A stretch of 64,000 nucleotides of DNA from Ichthyophis bannanicus. Taxonomy: Eukaryota; Chordata; Amphibia; Gymnophiona; Ichthyophiidae. The notes beneath the pieces were generated by a model, which saw only the letters and a program-made list of their open reading frames with translations, did not search any database and was not told the DNA's origin. A program made the position numbers and the translations under genes. The DNA is taken from assembly GCA_033557465.1 (NCBI GenBank), contig CM066047.1, positions 4,588,001 through 4,652,000 of the forward strand, written 5' to 3'. Shown one piece after another: positions 44,826 through 55,475 of the stretch (position 1 is the first letter of the stretch; each line of letters opens with the position of its first letter).

Positions 44826-45130
44826 TACCTATTGACAAAGCAGAACTCACCAGAGCAACAAGTAAGCAATGACTTTGCAGAAACACTGCCTCTCTAATCT
44901 GAAACGGCTGGCTGGCCCCATGAGGACCACAGCCTATAGGCTCTACCTGCCTTGAGATCCCCTGACCATTACTCCGAAGCCCTGGAAAAAAACCATTATT
45001 ACCACCCCCCCTCCTTAGGTGACAATGTATGGTATCCTAACCCAGGACCCCAAGAGAACCAAAATTTCTGCTTACCCGTAATAGAGATCCTGCTTCTGGC
45101 CCTCGCATCTCCACGATACCGGGTGGGACT

Positions 45131-45229
45131 CGGGACTAGACTGGAGTTACTCCAGGAACTACAATTAGCAGGTAAGTCTAATTTAATCTTCCTGATCGTC
45201 CCTCCAGTCTAGTCCCGGAATCTCTGGGG
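45131..45229. repeat. Internal complementary region of DIRS-C
   Basis: Bases 45131-45190 are the reverse complement of the left end and 45188-45229 of the right end. They overlap by exactly CTT (45188-45190), complementary to the AAG at both termini. Confidence 0.9.
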
Positions 45230-45249
45230 ACGTACCAGAGCAGTAACTA

Positions 45250-45969
45250 TCAACCATGGGAGGGTCCCGCGAGACCGGCCTGAAGCACCGCCGATCCAAA
45301 ACAGGAATCCCTATCTGCCTGCACATCCAGACGGTAATGTCTGACAAAAGTATGCAGAGATGACCAAGTCGCCGCTCTACAGATCTCCACCGCCGGCACC
45401 AACCGACATTTCGCCCAAGACGCCGCTTGCGCTCTGGTAGAATGAGCCCGCAAACCGTCCGGCACCACACGACCACACAACAGATATGCCGACGCAATGG
45501 CTTCTTTCACCCATCGAGCAATCGAACCTTTAGAAGCCGTCTCACCTTTCCGGGTCCCTGCGAACACCACAAAAAGCCTGTCCGATTTACGAAAAGACAC
45601 CGTTCGCGCCACATACTTCTTCAATGCCCGGCGAATATCCAACCGATGAAGCCGGTCCGCCGCCTGATGCTTACCCTTGACGCGAAAAACCGGCAACGAG
45701 AGCACTTGGTTCAAATGAAAAGCGGAAACCACCTTAGGCAAGAACGAAGGAACTGGTCTTAATACCACCTTAGAATCGAAGAAAGACAGAAAGGGCTCTC
45801 GGCACGACAGCGCTTGTAACTCCGAAACTCGCCGAGCGGAGGCGATAGCTATCAAAAACACCACCTTCAACGTAAGATCTTTCAACGAAGCCTCCCCTAA
45901 GGGTTCAAAAGGAGCTTTACCTAATGGCTCCAAAACCAAGCTGGGACTATGAGCTTGTGCGGAGGACAC
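45250..45969 (-). pseudogene. DIRS-C tyrosine recombinase, N-terminally deleted
   Basis: Open frame of about 240 residues. IAIASARRVSELQAL carries the first catalytic Arg, GSIARWVKEAI follows, then RAHSTRAQAASWA (the HxxR box) and LHTFVRHYRLD with the nucleophilic Tyr. All catalytic residues are visible. The N-terminal DNA-binding domain (the STRKTYALKW part of other copies) is missing because of the deletion at about 45985, so it is probably inactive. It ends 20 bp from the ICR. Confidence 0.8.
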
Positions 45970-45985
45970 AGAAGAGTCACCGCCT

Positions 45986-46432
45986 TCAAGAAACGTTTAA
46001 TATCCGCATGACCTCCCAAAGAGCCTCCGTTATGTAGGCCACTGCTGTCGCGTTGTCCGAGAACACCCAAACGGCCTGTCCCTGAAGAAAGGGGCGCAAC
46101 TCCTGGAGAGCCAGCGCCACGGCCCGCAACTCCAGCCTGTTGATCGACCACGCCTTCTCCTCGTCGGACCACTGACCTTGAACCAGATGACCTTGACAAT
46201 GGGCTCCCCAGCCGTACAGACTGGCATCCGTTGTCACTGAGACCCACGTCGCCAGACTCTCAGGTCTCAGCCACCACTGAAGTGCTAGTCGCGTCGATGA
46301 TAAACAAGGCAACCTCTGCGACAGCGCACCCGCCTGATGCGACCATCTTCTCAACAGGGCCCGCTGCAACGGTCTCATGTGGGCCCTCGCCCATGGAACC
46401 ACATCCAGGGTCGCCGCCATAGTTCCTAACAC
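45986..46432 (-). pseudogene. DIRS-C RNase H, truncated
   Basis: Reads VSVTTDASLYGWGAHCQGH, INRLELRAVALAL and VFSDNATAVAYI, the three acidic RNase H motifs. It then jumps into recombinase coding. It is preceded by the RT-RNase H connection (MLGTMAATLDVVPWARAHMRPLQ). Confidence 0.8.
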
Positions 46433-46474
46433 CTGCAGGTACTCCCAGGCGGTGGGACTCCGTTGACTGAGAAA

Positions 46475-47232
46475 TCAACGCACCAACTGCCTGAGACCCA
46501 GTGCTCGCTGCTGAGGGAGAAACACGCGATCCACGCTCGTATCGAAACGGGCTCCGAGGTACTCCAGGTTCTGAGACGGCTCTAACTTGCTCTTTGTGGC
46601 ATTGACCACCCAACCGAGACTTTGCAAGAGAGCTATCACCCTGGCTGTAGCCGACACACTTTCCTCCCTGGACTTCGCCCTGATCAACCAATCGTCCAGA
46701 TATGGGTGAACCAATATGCCGTCCTTGTGCAACGCCACCGCCGCCACCACCATCACCTTGGTGAACGTTCGCGGCGCCATTGCCAAACCAAACGGCAGCG
46801 CCTGAAACTGGAAATGTCCCATCGGCACTGCAAACCTGAGAAACTTCTGATGCTCCCGGCGTATCGGAATATGAAGATACGCCTCCGATAGGTCCAGGGA
46901 CGTCAGAAACTCGCCCCTTCTCACCGCTACAATGACTGACCTGGGGTCTCCATCCGAAAATGTGACACCCGCAGACAATGATTTACCCTTTTTAAATCAA
47001 GGATGGGCAGCCAAGTCCCCTCTTTCTTCGGAACCACGAAATAAATTGAGTATCGACCGCACCCTAACTGATTGGCAGGAACCGGAGCAATGGCCTTGAG
47101 GTCGAGCAGCCGTTGCACCGTTTCCTGCACTGCCTGGCGCTTTGCCGGAGCCTTGCATGGGGAGCGAACGAACGATTCGGAGACCGGCCCGTGCAACTCT
47201 AGCGCATAGCCTTCCCGAATTACCTCCAACAC
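46475..47232 (-). pseudogene. DIRS-C reverse transcriptase
   Basis: Frame 46927-47232: VIREGYALELHG, YFVVPKKEGTWLPILDLKRVN. Frame 46475-46978: FLTSLDLSEAYLHIPIRREHQKFLRF (first Asp), LPFGLAMAPRTFTKVM, VHPYLDDWLIRA (catalytic DD), NLEYLGARFDT. One frameshift falls between the two frames at about 46950, and a stop (near 46470) precedes RNase H. This lineage clearly differs from A, B and D (SEAY and HIPI versus KDAY and HILI). Confidence 0.85.
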
Positions 47233-47518
47233 CCACTAATCTGACGTGAGTTGGACCCAGGCAGGGTAAAAATCCCGCAGCCGACCTCCCACGGGAATCA
47301 ACTCCGCCCGGGTCCCCCCTGACTTCATTGGGACTTCTTGAAGGAATAGGACGAGGACGTAGACGCAAAACCTCTGCTGGCTCCTCAAAATCCCCGGAAC
47401 CCCTGGGACCTCCCAGGAAAGCGACCCCGCTGATATTGCCCTCCCCTGGAGGAACTAAATCGGCGAATGTCCCACTGCTGCCCCCCAAGCCCCAGGGGCA
47501 GCCCGGCTCTGCTTCTGT

Positions 47519-48762
47519 TTATCCTCCGGTAACCGGCCACCCCTTAGACTCTCCGAGATCCTTCACCAGCTTTTCCAAATCTTCTCCAAAAAGTAGCTTT
47601 CCCCGGAAGGGAAGCCTACTCAACCGCGTCTTGGACGACCCATCCGCCGCCCAATTACGCAGCCAAAGACACCTATGGCCTGCCACGACCGAAGCCATAC
47701 TCTTCGCTAGCCCCCAGATCAAATCATAATGAAGGTCAGCAAGATACACCGCCCCGGATTCTAACCGGGACGCCTCCTCGGAGGCTGCCTCCGAGTGATC
47801 GCTCTGAACCCGCTGCGCCCAGGCCTCACAAATAGACGCCTGCAAGGACAGAGCATTTGCTTCAAAAATCTGCTTCAGCAAAGTCTCTAATTTGCCGTCC
47901 TGCGCATCCTTAAGTGCCGCAGCACCCTCCACCGGGATAGTAGTTTTCTTGGTCACCGCCGACACAGCTGCGTCCACCCTCGGCGCCTTAAACAATTCCC
48001 GGTCCTGATCCGAGAGAGGATACAGCTGTGCCATAACTCGAGAACCTTTCAAGTAGGCCTCTGGCATATCCCATTCCTCCTGTATCATTTCCTTAAACAC
48101 CCTATACACCGGGAAGACTCTGAGCCTTCCGAATAGCCTGCAGCAGAGGATCCTCAAGGGTCGAATCCTCCACTGGCCCCGCGTCAGGCATATTAAGAGC
48201 TCGGAGAGATTCCGCAATGAGCACCGGAAGCTCCTCTCTACGAAATACTCTAACCACACGCGCCTGATCTTCCTGTTCCCTAATCTCACCTTCCTCTAAA
48301 TCCTCCATGTCCACGTCCATGTCCACATCCTCTGACACAATAGACAGCTCCAGAGGTTCTTTAGCAACCCTGGCCCCTCTTGGCACTTATATCAGAGGCT
48401 ACCGCCGATAAAGGCGACTCCGGCCTCTTCCGTCCGAGCTCCACTCCCGAGGGACCTGCTACAGGGGCCCCTTGAGAACCAGCCAAAGTCGCTGCTAAAA
48501 AATCGCTGCCAAATCGCCCGCTAAAGGCTGCTGAGCGGTCTGCCGTGCTGGCGTTGAAGGAGCCCCAAGATCCGGGCCTGGAGCAGGCAGGGGATGGGTC
48601 AGCTGATTCCATACCCTCCCCCAAAACATCCTGCCGCTCTGCCCCAGCATGAGGCACTAAATCCCTGGCCTCCAATTCAGGGGCACAGCCCTTACACACA
48701 CCATCCTGAGATACTAAGCTCCTCTTAGCCCCACACAAGAAGCAGAGCTGCTTTGAAGGCAT
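47519..48762 (-). pseudogene. DIRS-C gag-like ORF1
   Basis: N-terminal frame 48361-48762 begins MPSKQLCFLCGAKRS. It has two Cys pairs (Cys7/Cys10 and Cys23/Cys26), a zinc-binding start as in the other DIRS ORF1s but otherwise unlike them. Acidic middle at 48102-48386 (VDMDVDMEDLEEGEI), core at 47519-48289 (LDLIWGLAKSMASVVAGHRCLWLRNW, FGEDLEKLVKDL). Two frame changes. Possibly continues to 47300. Confidence 0.7.
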
Positions 48763-49489
48763 CGGGCACTGTAACTGACACCCACAAAAGTAAAAACGTT
48801 TTGTTTTTTTACACTTCAGGTGTTGCAGAGAGGCTTCCCCCGCTAAAACCTGAAGAAACTATCCAAAAACGAGGCTTCTAGCTGGAGATATAACGGGCCA
48901 AAGTGAACAACTTTAAAACGGCGATTCTCCCGCTCAGCGCCCACGCGGTCTGGCCTGCTAGTGAAGGGAAGCAGTTTCACGCCGAAAACCAGCGCTTACC
49001 TCCCGATCCGATGACGGATCGCCTGTCAGCTCTGAGGCCTGTCTTCTCACCTCCTCTGCAGCCCCGATTCACTGGCCGGCACCCGGGCCCGTAGAAAAGT
49101 CAGCTGCAGCTGCACCGGAGAGCTTCCAGCACCGGCAGGCAAAGCTTCTGCACGCGCCGCTCTCAGCAGCGAGTCAGCTCCGGTCCCTGCAGCACCGGGA
49201 CGGTAACTGACTGCAGATCCTCTGTGCAAATGCCCAGAACTGCCCGGTCTGGCTCCCGACTATTCCCCCGGAGGAATTTAAAAGGGAAGAGAAGGCTAGA
49301 GGATCTCAGGGCAAGTGGAAAGCAGAGCTAAAGCTGCAGGCAGCTGCAATATGCTTTCCTCCCCTGCTTTCTCTTAGAATCCTTTGTTTTGTTTTACTGC
49401 TATAACCTAAACCCTTTCCTTAATTGTTCCTCAAGTAAGCCCCGAAATCTCTGGGCTCACCACCCCATCAGCTGCTTTGGAGACTGATA

Positions 49490-49621
49490 AACTGGTGTGA
49501 GGAGGCGGTACCAGCCCTTATATACCGGTGACATCACAGAAGTTTCTCAGTCTCCAAAGCTGCTGGATGAGGTTGACAACCCCAGAGATTCCGGGACTAG
49601 ACTGGAGGGACGATCAGGAAG
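49490..49621 (-). repeat. Right inverted terminal repeat of DIRS-C
   Basis: Inverse of the left repeat, ending GATCAGGAAG. An adjacent direct stretch (49440-49487) is complementary to its inner part (about 49545-49605), giving a long potential hairpin. Confidence 0.85.
49515..49525 (-). promoter_or_regulatory. TATA-like box in the right terminal repeat of DIRS-C
   Basis: The minus strand reads GGTATATAAGGGC, correctly oriented to drive the element's genes, about 750 bp before the ORF1 start. DIRS elements are known to keep promoters in the terminal repeats. The assignment here is by sequence only. Confidence 0.45.
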
Positions 49622-49801
49622 CCTTTCCTTTTGGTGCTGACGACTTCGGAGTGCCTTGGAAGACATCTTTCCACATGGTCCACACGTCTTAGGATCGTGG
49701 TCAGGACCGAGGCACCGAAGGCAGCAGTTGTGTGTGTCGGTGAGAGACATCAGCTTCTTGCACCGGATCACATTTTTTAAACCCACTGGAAGCCATCGGG
49801 G
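49622..49801 (-). pseudogene. DIRS-B gag-like ORF1, 5' part
   Basis: Start ATG near 49795 (MASSGFKK), then a frameshift in an A run into KLMSLTDTHNCCLRCLGPDH with the second Cys pair and GPCGKMSSKAL. It stops at the DIRS-C terminus (49621) and resumes at 44663. Confidence 0.8.
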
Positions 49802-49862
49802 AAAAAAGACTCCCCGCGAGGTCCAAGGACCGGCCTTCCAGGGAAAAAGAAAAAAAGGGCGC

Positions 49863-50052
49863 GAAAGCGTAGTTACTCACCTGTAACAGGTGTTCTCCAG
49901 GAGCAGCAGGAATCAGTCCTCACATATGGGTGACGTCGGCGCCGACGGAGCCCTCGCGGAGCAATTTTCCCCAGCTTTCAAAGAAAGCCTTTGGGAATTG
50001 CAGCGCGCATGCGCGGTCCCCTTCCCGCCCAAGGGTGCCATCTTAGCCAGTC
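49863..50052 (+). repeat. Left inverted terminal repeat of DIRS-D
   Basis: Inverse of 55476-55610. Perfect 14-bp palindrome CGTCGGCGCCGACG at 49934-49947. Confidence 0.88.
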
Positions 50053-50135
50053 AGATGACATAGCTAAAAGACAGCATAAAAATTTGCAAAAAAACTAAAG
50101 CAGATAATTGCAACTCCAAGGGGAGGAGGGAGGGT

Positions 50136-50234
50136 TGTGAGGACTGATTCCTGCTGCTCCTGGAGAACACCTGTTACAGGTGAGTAACTACGCTTTCTCC
50201 AGGACCAAGCAGGAAGTCAGTCCTCACATATGGG
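50136..50234. repeat. Internal complementary region of DIRS-D
   Basis: Complement of the left end (50136-50197) and right end (50195-50234), overlapping by TTC at 50195-50197, complementary to the GAA termini. Confidence 0.9.
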
Positions 50235-50370
50235 ACTCCCAAGCTTAAGGCTACCGGAGACCCTAAGCACAAAAATGAGCTCCCTCTAGCTCAGCAGTAC
50301 AGAAGGAAGGAATCTTCGCTGAATTATTACCCACCGGTAGCCCCCATCCGGGATGGAGGATAGGAGTTGC

Positions 50371-51600
50371 TCAAACCTCGAAGAGATTTCGGAGGACTGC
50401 CTGTCCGAAAGCACTGTCCCTGCGGGACTCCCTCTCGAGGCAGTAATGGACCGCAAAAGTCTGGCTCGAAGACCAAGTAGCGGCCCGGCAGATGTCTGCC
50501 AATGGAACAGAGCGGAGGTAAGCCACGGACGTAGCCTTCGCCCGAACACAATGAGCCGCGACCCGACTTTCTAACGAGAGTCCGGCTGCCCCATAAGCCC
50601 AAGCGATACAGTCAGCAACCCAGATGGACAGAGTACGCTTGGAGACCGGGAGCCCCAATTTATTGGGGTCAAAAGACACAAAAAGCTGAGCAGCTTTACG
50701 GTGCTCCCGCGTACGGTCAAGGTAGAAGTTCAATGCCCTTCTACAGTCCAGGGTATGCAGGACCATTTCAGCTCGGCTGGTGTGGCCTGGGAAAGAAGGT
50801 CGGAAGTACCACCTCCTGATTGATGTGAAAAGGGGAGACCACTTTTGGAAGAAATTTAGGGTGAGTCCGTAGGACTACCCTATTTTTGTAGAAGCGAGTG
50901 TAAGGGGGATCAGACACGAGGGCCTGCAATTCACTTACGTGTCTAGCGGAAGTGAGGGCTATCAGGAATAAGGTTTTCCAAGAAAGAAAACGGAGAGAAC
51001 AGGTAGCAATAGGTTCAAAAGGCGGACAGGTGATCCGCTGCAAAACCACATTCAGATCCCAGTCAGGTGCTGGCGGGCGCAGAGGTGGTTTAAGTAGAAG
51101 GAGACCTCGGAGAAACCTTGCCACGAGAGGGTCGCTGGAAAGAGGTCTGCCGTTCACCGGCACATGATGTGCGGAAAGAGCACTGAGGTGAACTTTAACG
51201 GAGTTGGACTTAAGTCCCAGATTAGAGAGGTAGAGCAAGTACTGCAAGATCACCGACACCGAGCAGGAGAAGGGATCCTGAGACTGCTGGGCACACCAAG
51301 CGGAAAAGCGACGCCATTTAAGGGCATAGCATTTGCGGGTAGAAGGTCGCCGGGAAGCTAGGACGACCTCTTCCACCTCTGCCGGCAGTAGAAGGGGAGC
51401 AAGGACTACCCTTTCAGCAGCCAGGCCATCAGATGTAGAGATCTGAGGTTGGGGTGCAGTAGGGACCCCTGATCCTGTGTTAGGAGATCTGGTTGAAACC
51501 CCAGAGGGAACGGATCCTCCACCGCTAGTTGCAGCAGGAGTGGAAACCACGGCTGTCTGGGCCACCGAGGAGCTATCAGGATCATGGAAGCTTTGTCTCA
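50371..51600 (-). pseudogene. DIRS-D tyrosine recombinase, one frameshift
   Basis: N-terminal domain STRKCYALKWRRFSAWC (about 51330), SNLGLKSNSVKVHLSAL, then IALTSARHVSELQAL with catalytic Arg (about 50945), LRTHPKFLPKVVSPFH. A single base missing near 50766 (in a G-rich word, compared with B) shifts the frame. Then LHTLDCRRALNFYL, AHCVRAKATSVAYL (HxxR, about 50550) and VHYCLERE (Tyr, about 50450). All catalytic residues survive and only the frameshift breaks it. Its frame overlaps the end of the RNase H frame, as in B. Confidence 0.85.
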
Positions 51601-53325
51601 GAGAACCTTGAAAAGAGTTCGAGAAACTAGCGGTATGGGAGGAAAGGCATAGAGAAGGCCTTTCGACCATGAGAGCAGAAAAGCATCCGCCGCTACTCGA
51701 AGGGGATGCGGCTGTCGAGAGCAGAAGCGAGGAAGTTGCCGGTTGAGAGGACTGGCAAAGAGATCCATCGTGGGGAGGCCCCACTTCAGAAAAAGTTTCT
51801 GAACTACGAAGGGATCCAGTCGCCACTCGTGCGGCTGGAGGATTCTGCTGAGTTTGTCCGCCAGGCAATTTTCTTGGCCTGGGAGATAGACTGCCTTGAG
51901 AAGAATGCCGTGGCTTACGGCCCAAGAGCAGAGTCTCTGTGCTTCTCGACAGAGAAGGAGCCCGTGCCCCCCTGTTTGTTCACGTAGAACATGGCAACCT
52001 GATTGTCCGTCTGGACAAGGACGGACCGGTGAGAAGTCAGGTGGGAGAAAGCCTTGAGAGCCAGACGGATCGCTCTGAGCTCCAGGAAGTTGATCTGCTG
52101 CGCAGACTCCCACGTGGTCCAGAGACCTTGAGTACATGCCCCTTGGCAATGCGCTCCCCATCCCAGGAGAGAAGCATCGGTCGTCAGCACCTGAGCCGGC
52201 GGAGGAGACTGAAAAGGCATGCAGAGTACGAGGTTCGGCCGATGAAGCCACCACTGTAGAGAAGAGGCCAGCGGGCCTGAGATCCGCACAAAGTCGGCTA
52301 GGCCGCCCGTGGCCTGTTGCCACTGCTTGCGAAGGCACCACTGAGCAGGCCGCATATTCAGGCGGGCATTGGGGGTCACGTGGACGGTGGAAGCCATGTG
52401 GCCGAGTAGTCTCAGGAAGCGCCTGGCCGAGACCAGGGACTGGCTGCGAAAACGGTCGGCTAGGTCCATGAGCCGTTGAGCCCTGTCGAGAGGCAGGAAA
52501 GCTCGCGCCTGAAGAGTGTGCAATCTTGCGCCGATGAACTCGAGATCTTGCGAGGGGAGCAAAGTGAACTTTGCGAAGTTTACGACAAAGCCCAAGCACT
52601 GGAGGAGAGTCACAGTGCGGTGCGTGGCTTGTGTGACCTCTTGAGAGGACGATGCTCTGATGAGCCAGTCGTCTAGGTAAGGAAAGACAGAGGCCCTGAA
52701 GCCGGAGATAAGCCGCCACCACCGCAAGACATTTTGTGAAGACTCGTGGTGCGGACGATAGGCCAAAGGGCAGTACTCTGTACTGGTAATGATTTCCTGC
52801 AACCACAAACCTTAGGTATTGGCGGTGGCTTGGGTGGATGAGGATGTGCGTGTAGGCATCCTTTAGATCCAAGGAGCATAGCCAATCTCCCTGCTGGAGG
52901 TAGGGCAGAAGGATTCCAAGGGTAAGCATCTTGAACTTCTCCCTCACGAGGAACTTGTTGAGGATGCACAAGTCCAGGATGGGTCTGAGGCCTCCTGTTC
53001 TTTTTGGTATTAGGAAATACCTGGAATAAAAGCCTTGACCTCTCAGGTGGTGGGGCACCGGTTCCACAGCCTGTTCCTGAAGAAGACTTGCTAACTCCTG
53101 AAGGAGTAAGTCCCTGTGCAGAGGGAGTCGTGGAGGCTCTCCCGGAAAATAGGAGGGAGGGACCTGGTGGAAGAGGAGAAGATAGCCTTCTCTCACAACC
53201 TGAAGCACCCAGGCATCTGATGTGATGTTGGACCACCTGTGGGCAAAGTGGTCCAGCCGGCCTCCTGTGCTGGGAGGAACCAGCTGAGGGGGAAAGGCTA
53301 TGCTGAGGAAGTCAAAAACCCCCAC
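51598..53325 (-). pseudogene. DIRS-D reverse transcriptase and RNase H (ORF2), two frame changes
   Basis: Starts at an ATG (53325) overlapping the last 28 nt of ORF1. Order: VVREGYLLLFHQVPPSYFPG, YFLIPKRTGGLRPILDL, CSLDLKDAYTHILIHPSHR (first Asp, about 52870), YRVLPFGLSSAPRVFTKC (about 52760). A shift near 52700 then leads into frame 51915-52808 with VFPYLDDWLIR (catalytic DD), LEFIGARL, VLTTDASLLGWGAHC (about 52190) and VQTDNQVAMFYVNKQGG. A shift back near 51960 gives YLPGQENCLADKLSRIL and DLFASPLNRQLPRF. Two compensating shifts suggest small indels in an otherwise recent copy. Confidence 0.85.
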
Positions 53326-55232
53326 CCTGCTGAGCAGGGGCCGGTGGTGCAGGCTTGGGGGGCTTGCTGCCTACGGGACCCGTTACCCCGTCCCTTGGCC
53401 TGCTGACCCTGTTGGGGAGCTGCGGAGGCCTGATATTGAGGGTAGTGTTTATAGGCAGCCGCCTTTCTCGGGTAAAAGGACTTCTTTCCCGAGCCCGTCT
53501 TCTTCTGGGAAGGGGCAGAGGTCTTCCTAGAAAGCCTAGTTCTGGTGAGAGTCTCCGTCTCGAGTTGTGCAGCCTTCTCAGCCATGGGCTTGCCAAAGAG
53601 GTTCTCACCTCGGCAGGGGACATCGACCAACTTGTCCTGCACCCAGGGTTCAAGGTCAGACGACTGAAGCCAAGCCTGTCGGCGGGCACTGATGCCGGCT
53701 GCGGCCACACGAGCCGATGCTTCAAAGCCATCATAGGCTGCTCGAGAAATGAATTTGGAGCATTCCCGAATACCAGTGGACAAGGCTAGGAACCTCCGCA
53801 AAGGTTCCTCGGACAGTCCAGCAGAGAATCCGGCTATCTCTTTAGCCAGGTCTCTAAGGTACATGCCCATGTATAGCTGGTAGGTCTGGACCCGACAAGC
53901 AAGCATAGAGCCCTGGAAACACTTCTTACTGAGGCCATCCAGGTTGCGGGCCTCCCTGCCAGGAGGCACCGAGGAGTGCATCTTCTGGCTCTTAAGCCTA
54001 TGCATGGCCGATTCCACCACCATGGAATGGTGCGGTAGCTGTGCTTTTTGGAAGCCAGGTCTCTTGCGGACTCGATAGATGGAATCGACCCGCTTGCTTA
54101 ATACCGGCGACGATGCCGGACTCTCCCACATGCGGGAGAGTAGTCGTTCCAGCATGGGAGGAACCGGTACAGTAAAGTGCTCCCTGGCGGGAGAGTCGTA
54201 CTGAAGGGCGTCGAGCTCTTCGGCTCGAGGCTCCTCCTCGGGATCCGCAGGGAAGGCCAAAGCCTTGGCCATATCCCTGACGAAGTCCGAGAACCGGGCA
54301 TCCTCCGGGGGGGACTGTTTCCGAGGTTCGGACTCAGGGGAGTCCGAGGGGACACACCGAGTCCGAAAAGAATCAGGTGACTCTTCCACTTCAGACTCCC
54401 AGGCCGACTCCGAGGAGGAATCGGTGGGGTCAGCTCGGGCGGGCGGAGGCGTCGGCTGCCCCGACGCCGAGGGAGTCGGCGTCGACGACCTCGGTCCCGA
54501 ACGGGAGGCCGAGGGTGACCTCGACCGAGGATCGACTCGAGCCCGCATGGACTCGAGGATCGGCTCGGTCTCTGGGGTCGACTTAGAGGTCGACGTCCCG
54601 GCGGTCGGGGCAGAGGCGCCAGCGAGGCTAGCGATCAGTGCCCGCTGCTGGTCTATGAAGGCAGATAGTCTGCTCTCCAAGGCCGTCAACCTGAGTCCGA
54701 CCTCAGGTGACCCAGCAGCCCCCGACTCGGGCCCCAACGGCGTCGGGCCCGACGTCGGACCCCTCGGAGGCGAGTCCAGGACTACAGGACTTACCCGAGC
54801 AGGCATCTCCGATTCCAAACGAGGTCGCTTCGGGAGATGTTCCTTCTCCAAAGACCCGGGACGGCTATCGGGGCTATGCGACCTGGCCCTCGCGGAACCA
54901 GGTGAGTCCACTGACGCCGCCCTCGCGGGTTTCGCCTTCCGTCGATGATCCCTGGAGGGAGAACCTCTGTCGGAGGAACTCCGGCGATGCTCAGAGCTGG
55001 AGCCTCTGGACGCCGAGGCCTCCGACGAGGTCCGGGTACGGGCGGGATCTGCGAAGATTCTTTCCCGCTGATGCCGCCGACTCCGTAACGCTTTGGAGGA
55101 CATTTTGCTGCAGGCCCCACAGATCAGTTCCTCATGATCTGGGCCAAGGCAGCGGAGGCAATTATCGTGTGTGTCAGTGAGTGACATATTTCTGTCACAC
55201 TGAACAAACCTCTTGAAACCACTGGCAGCCAT
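53298..55232 (-). CDS. DIRS-D ORF1 gag-like protein, 644 residues, open
   Basis: Fully open. Start ATG at 55232 (MAASGF), the same start context as in B. Residues 12-41 form a zinc pattern Cys12, Cys25, Cys28, His33, Cys38, Cys41. Residues 45-130 are Arg/Ser-rich and basic, and 130-345 are Pro/Ser/Thr-rich and probably disordered. The conserved core runs from MLERLLSRMW (about 360) through HHSMVVESAMHRLKS (about 405), CFQGSMLACRVQTYQLYMGMYLRDL (about 440-455) and PWVQDKLVDVPCRGENLFGK (about 530). The C-terminal 60 residues are strongly basic. The likely function is RNA packaging. The homologous core occurs in A, B, E, F and G. Confidence 0.8.
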   Translation of the reverse strand: MAASGFKRFVQCDRNMSLTDTHDNCLRCLGPDHEELICGACSKMSSKALRSRRHQRERIFADPARTRTSSEASASRGSSSEHRRSSSDRGSPSRDHRRKAKPARAASVDSPGSARARSHSPDSRPGSLEKEHLPKRPRLESEMPARVSPVVLDSPPRGPTSGPTPLGPESGAAGSPEVGLRLTALESRLSAFIDQQRALIASLAGASAPTAGTSTSKSTPETEPILESMRARVDPRSRSPSASRSGPRSSTPTPSASGQPTPPPARADPTDSSSESAWESEVEESPDSFRTRCVPSDSPESEPRKQSPPEDARFSDFVRDMAKALAFPADPEEEPRAEELDALQYDSPAREHFTVPVPPMLERLLSRMWESPASSPVLSKRVDSIYRVRKRPGFQKAQLPHHSMVVESAMHRLKSQKMHSSVPPGREARNLDGLSKKCFQGSMLACRVQTYQLYMGMYLRDLAKEIAGFSAGLSEEPLRRFLALSTGIRECSKFISRAAYDGFEASARVAAAGISARRQAWLQSSDLEPWVQDKLVDVPCRGENLFGKPMAEKAAQLETETLTRTRLSRKTSAPSQKKTGSGKKSFYPRKAAAYKHYPQYQASAAPQQGQQAKGRGNGSRRQQAPQACTTGPCSAGWGFLTSSA

Positions 55233-55475
55233 CGGGGGAAAAAGGGCCCCTGCAAGGTCAAAGGACCGGGCTGCCAGCGAAAAAACCGAAAACGAAACTG
55301 ACAGAAAAATCAGAAAAACCGAAAAATAAGAGAAGGACTCGCAACGGCGTCGCGAGTCCGGGCAGGAAAGAGACCGGCGTCGAACCGAAGAAAAAAGAGA
55401 AATAAATCACGAAAAAATCAACTTTTTCAGCGGGGATAAGAAGACCACGTCTGTAGGGCTCCGCGGAAAAAAGAA

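Larger units (their letters stand above)
44664..49621 (-). mobile_element. DIRS-type element C (a different subfamily), 4.96 kb, inside DIRS-B ORF1
   Basis: Minus-strand element with AAG at both ends (44664-44666, 49619-49621) and no other target duplication. Removing it rejoins the DIRS-B gag sequence. It holds ITRs of about 135-160 bp, an ICR (45131-45229), a gag-like ORF1 (47519-48762), reverse transcriptase (46475-47232), RNase H (45986-46432) and recombinase (45250-45969). An internal deletion near 45985 fuses mid RNase H to mid recombinase, explaining its shorter length than D. Confidence 0.9.
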
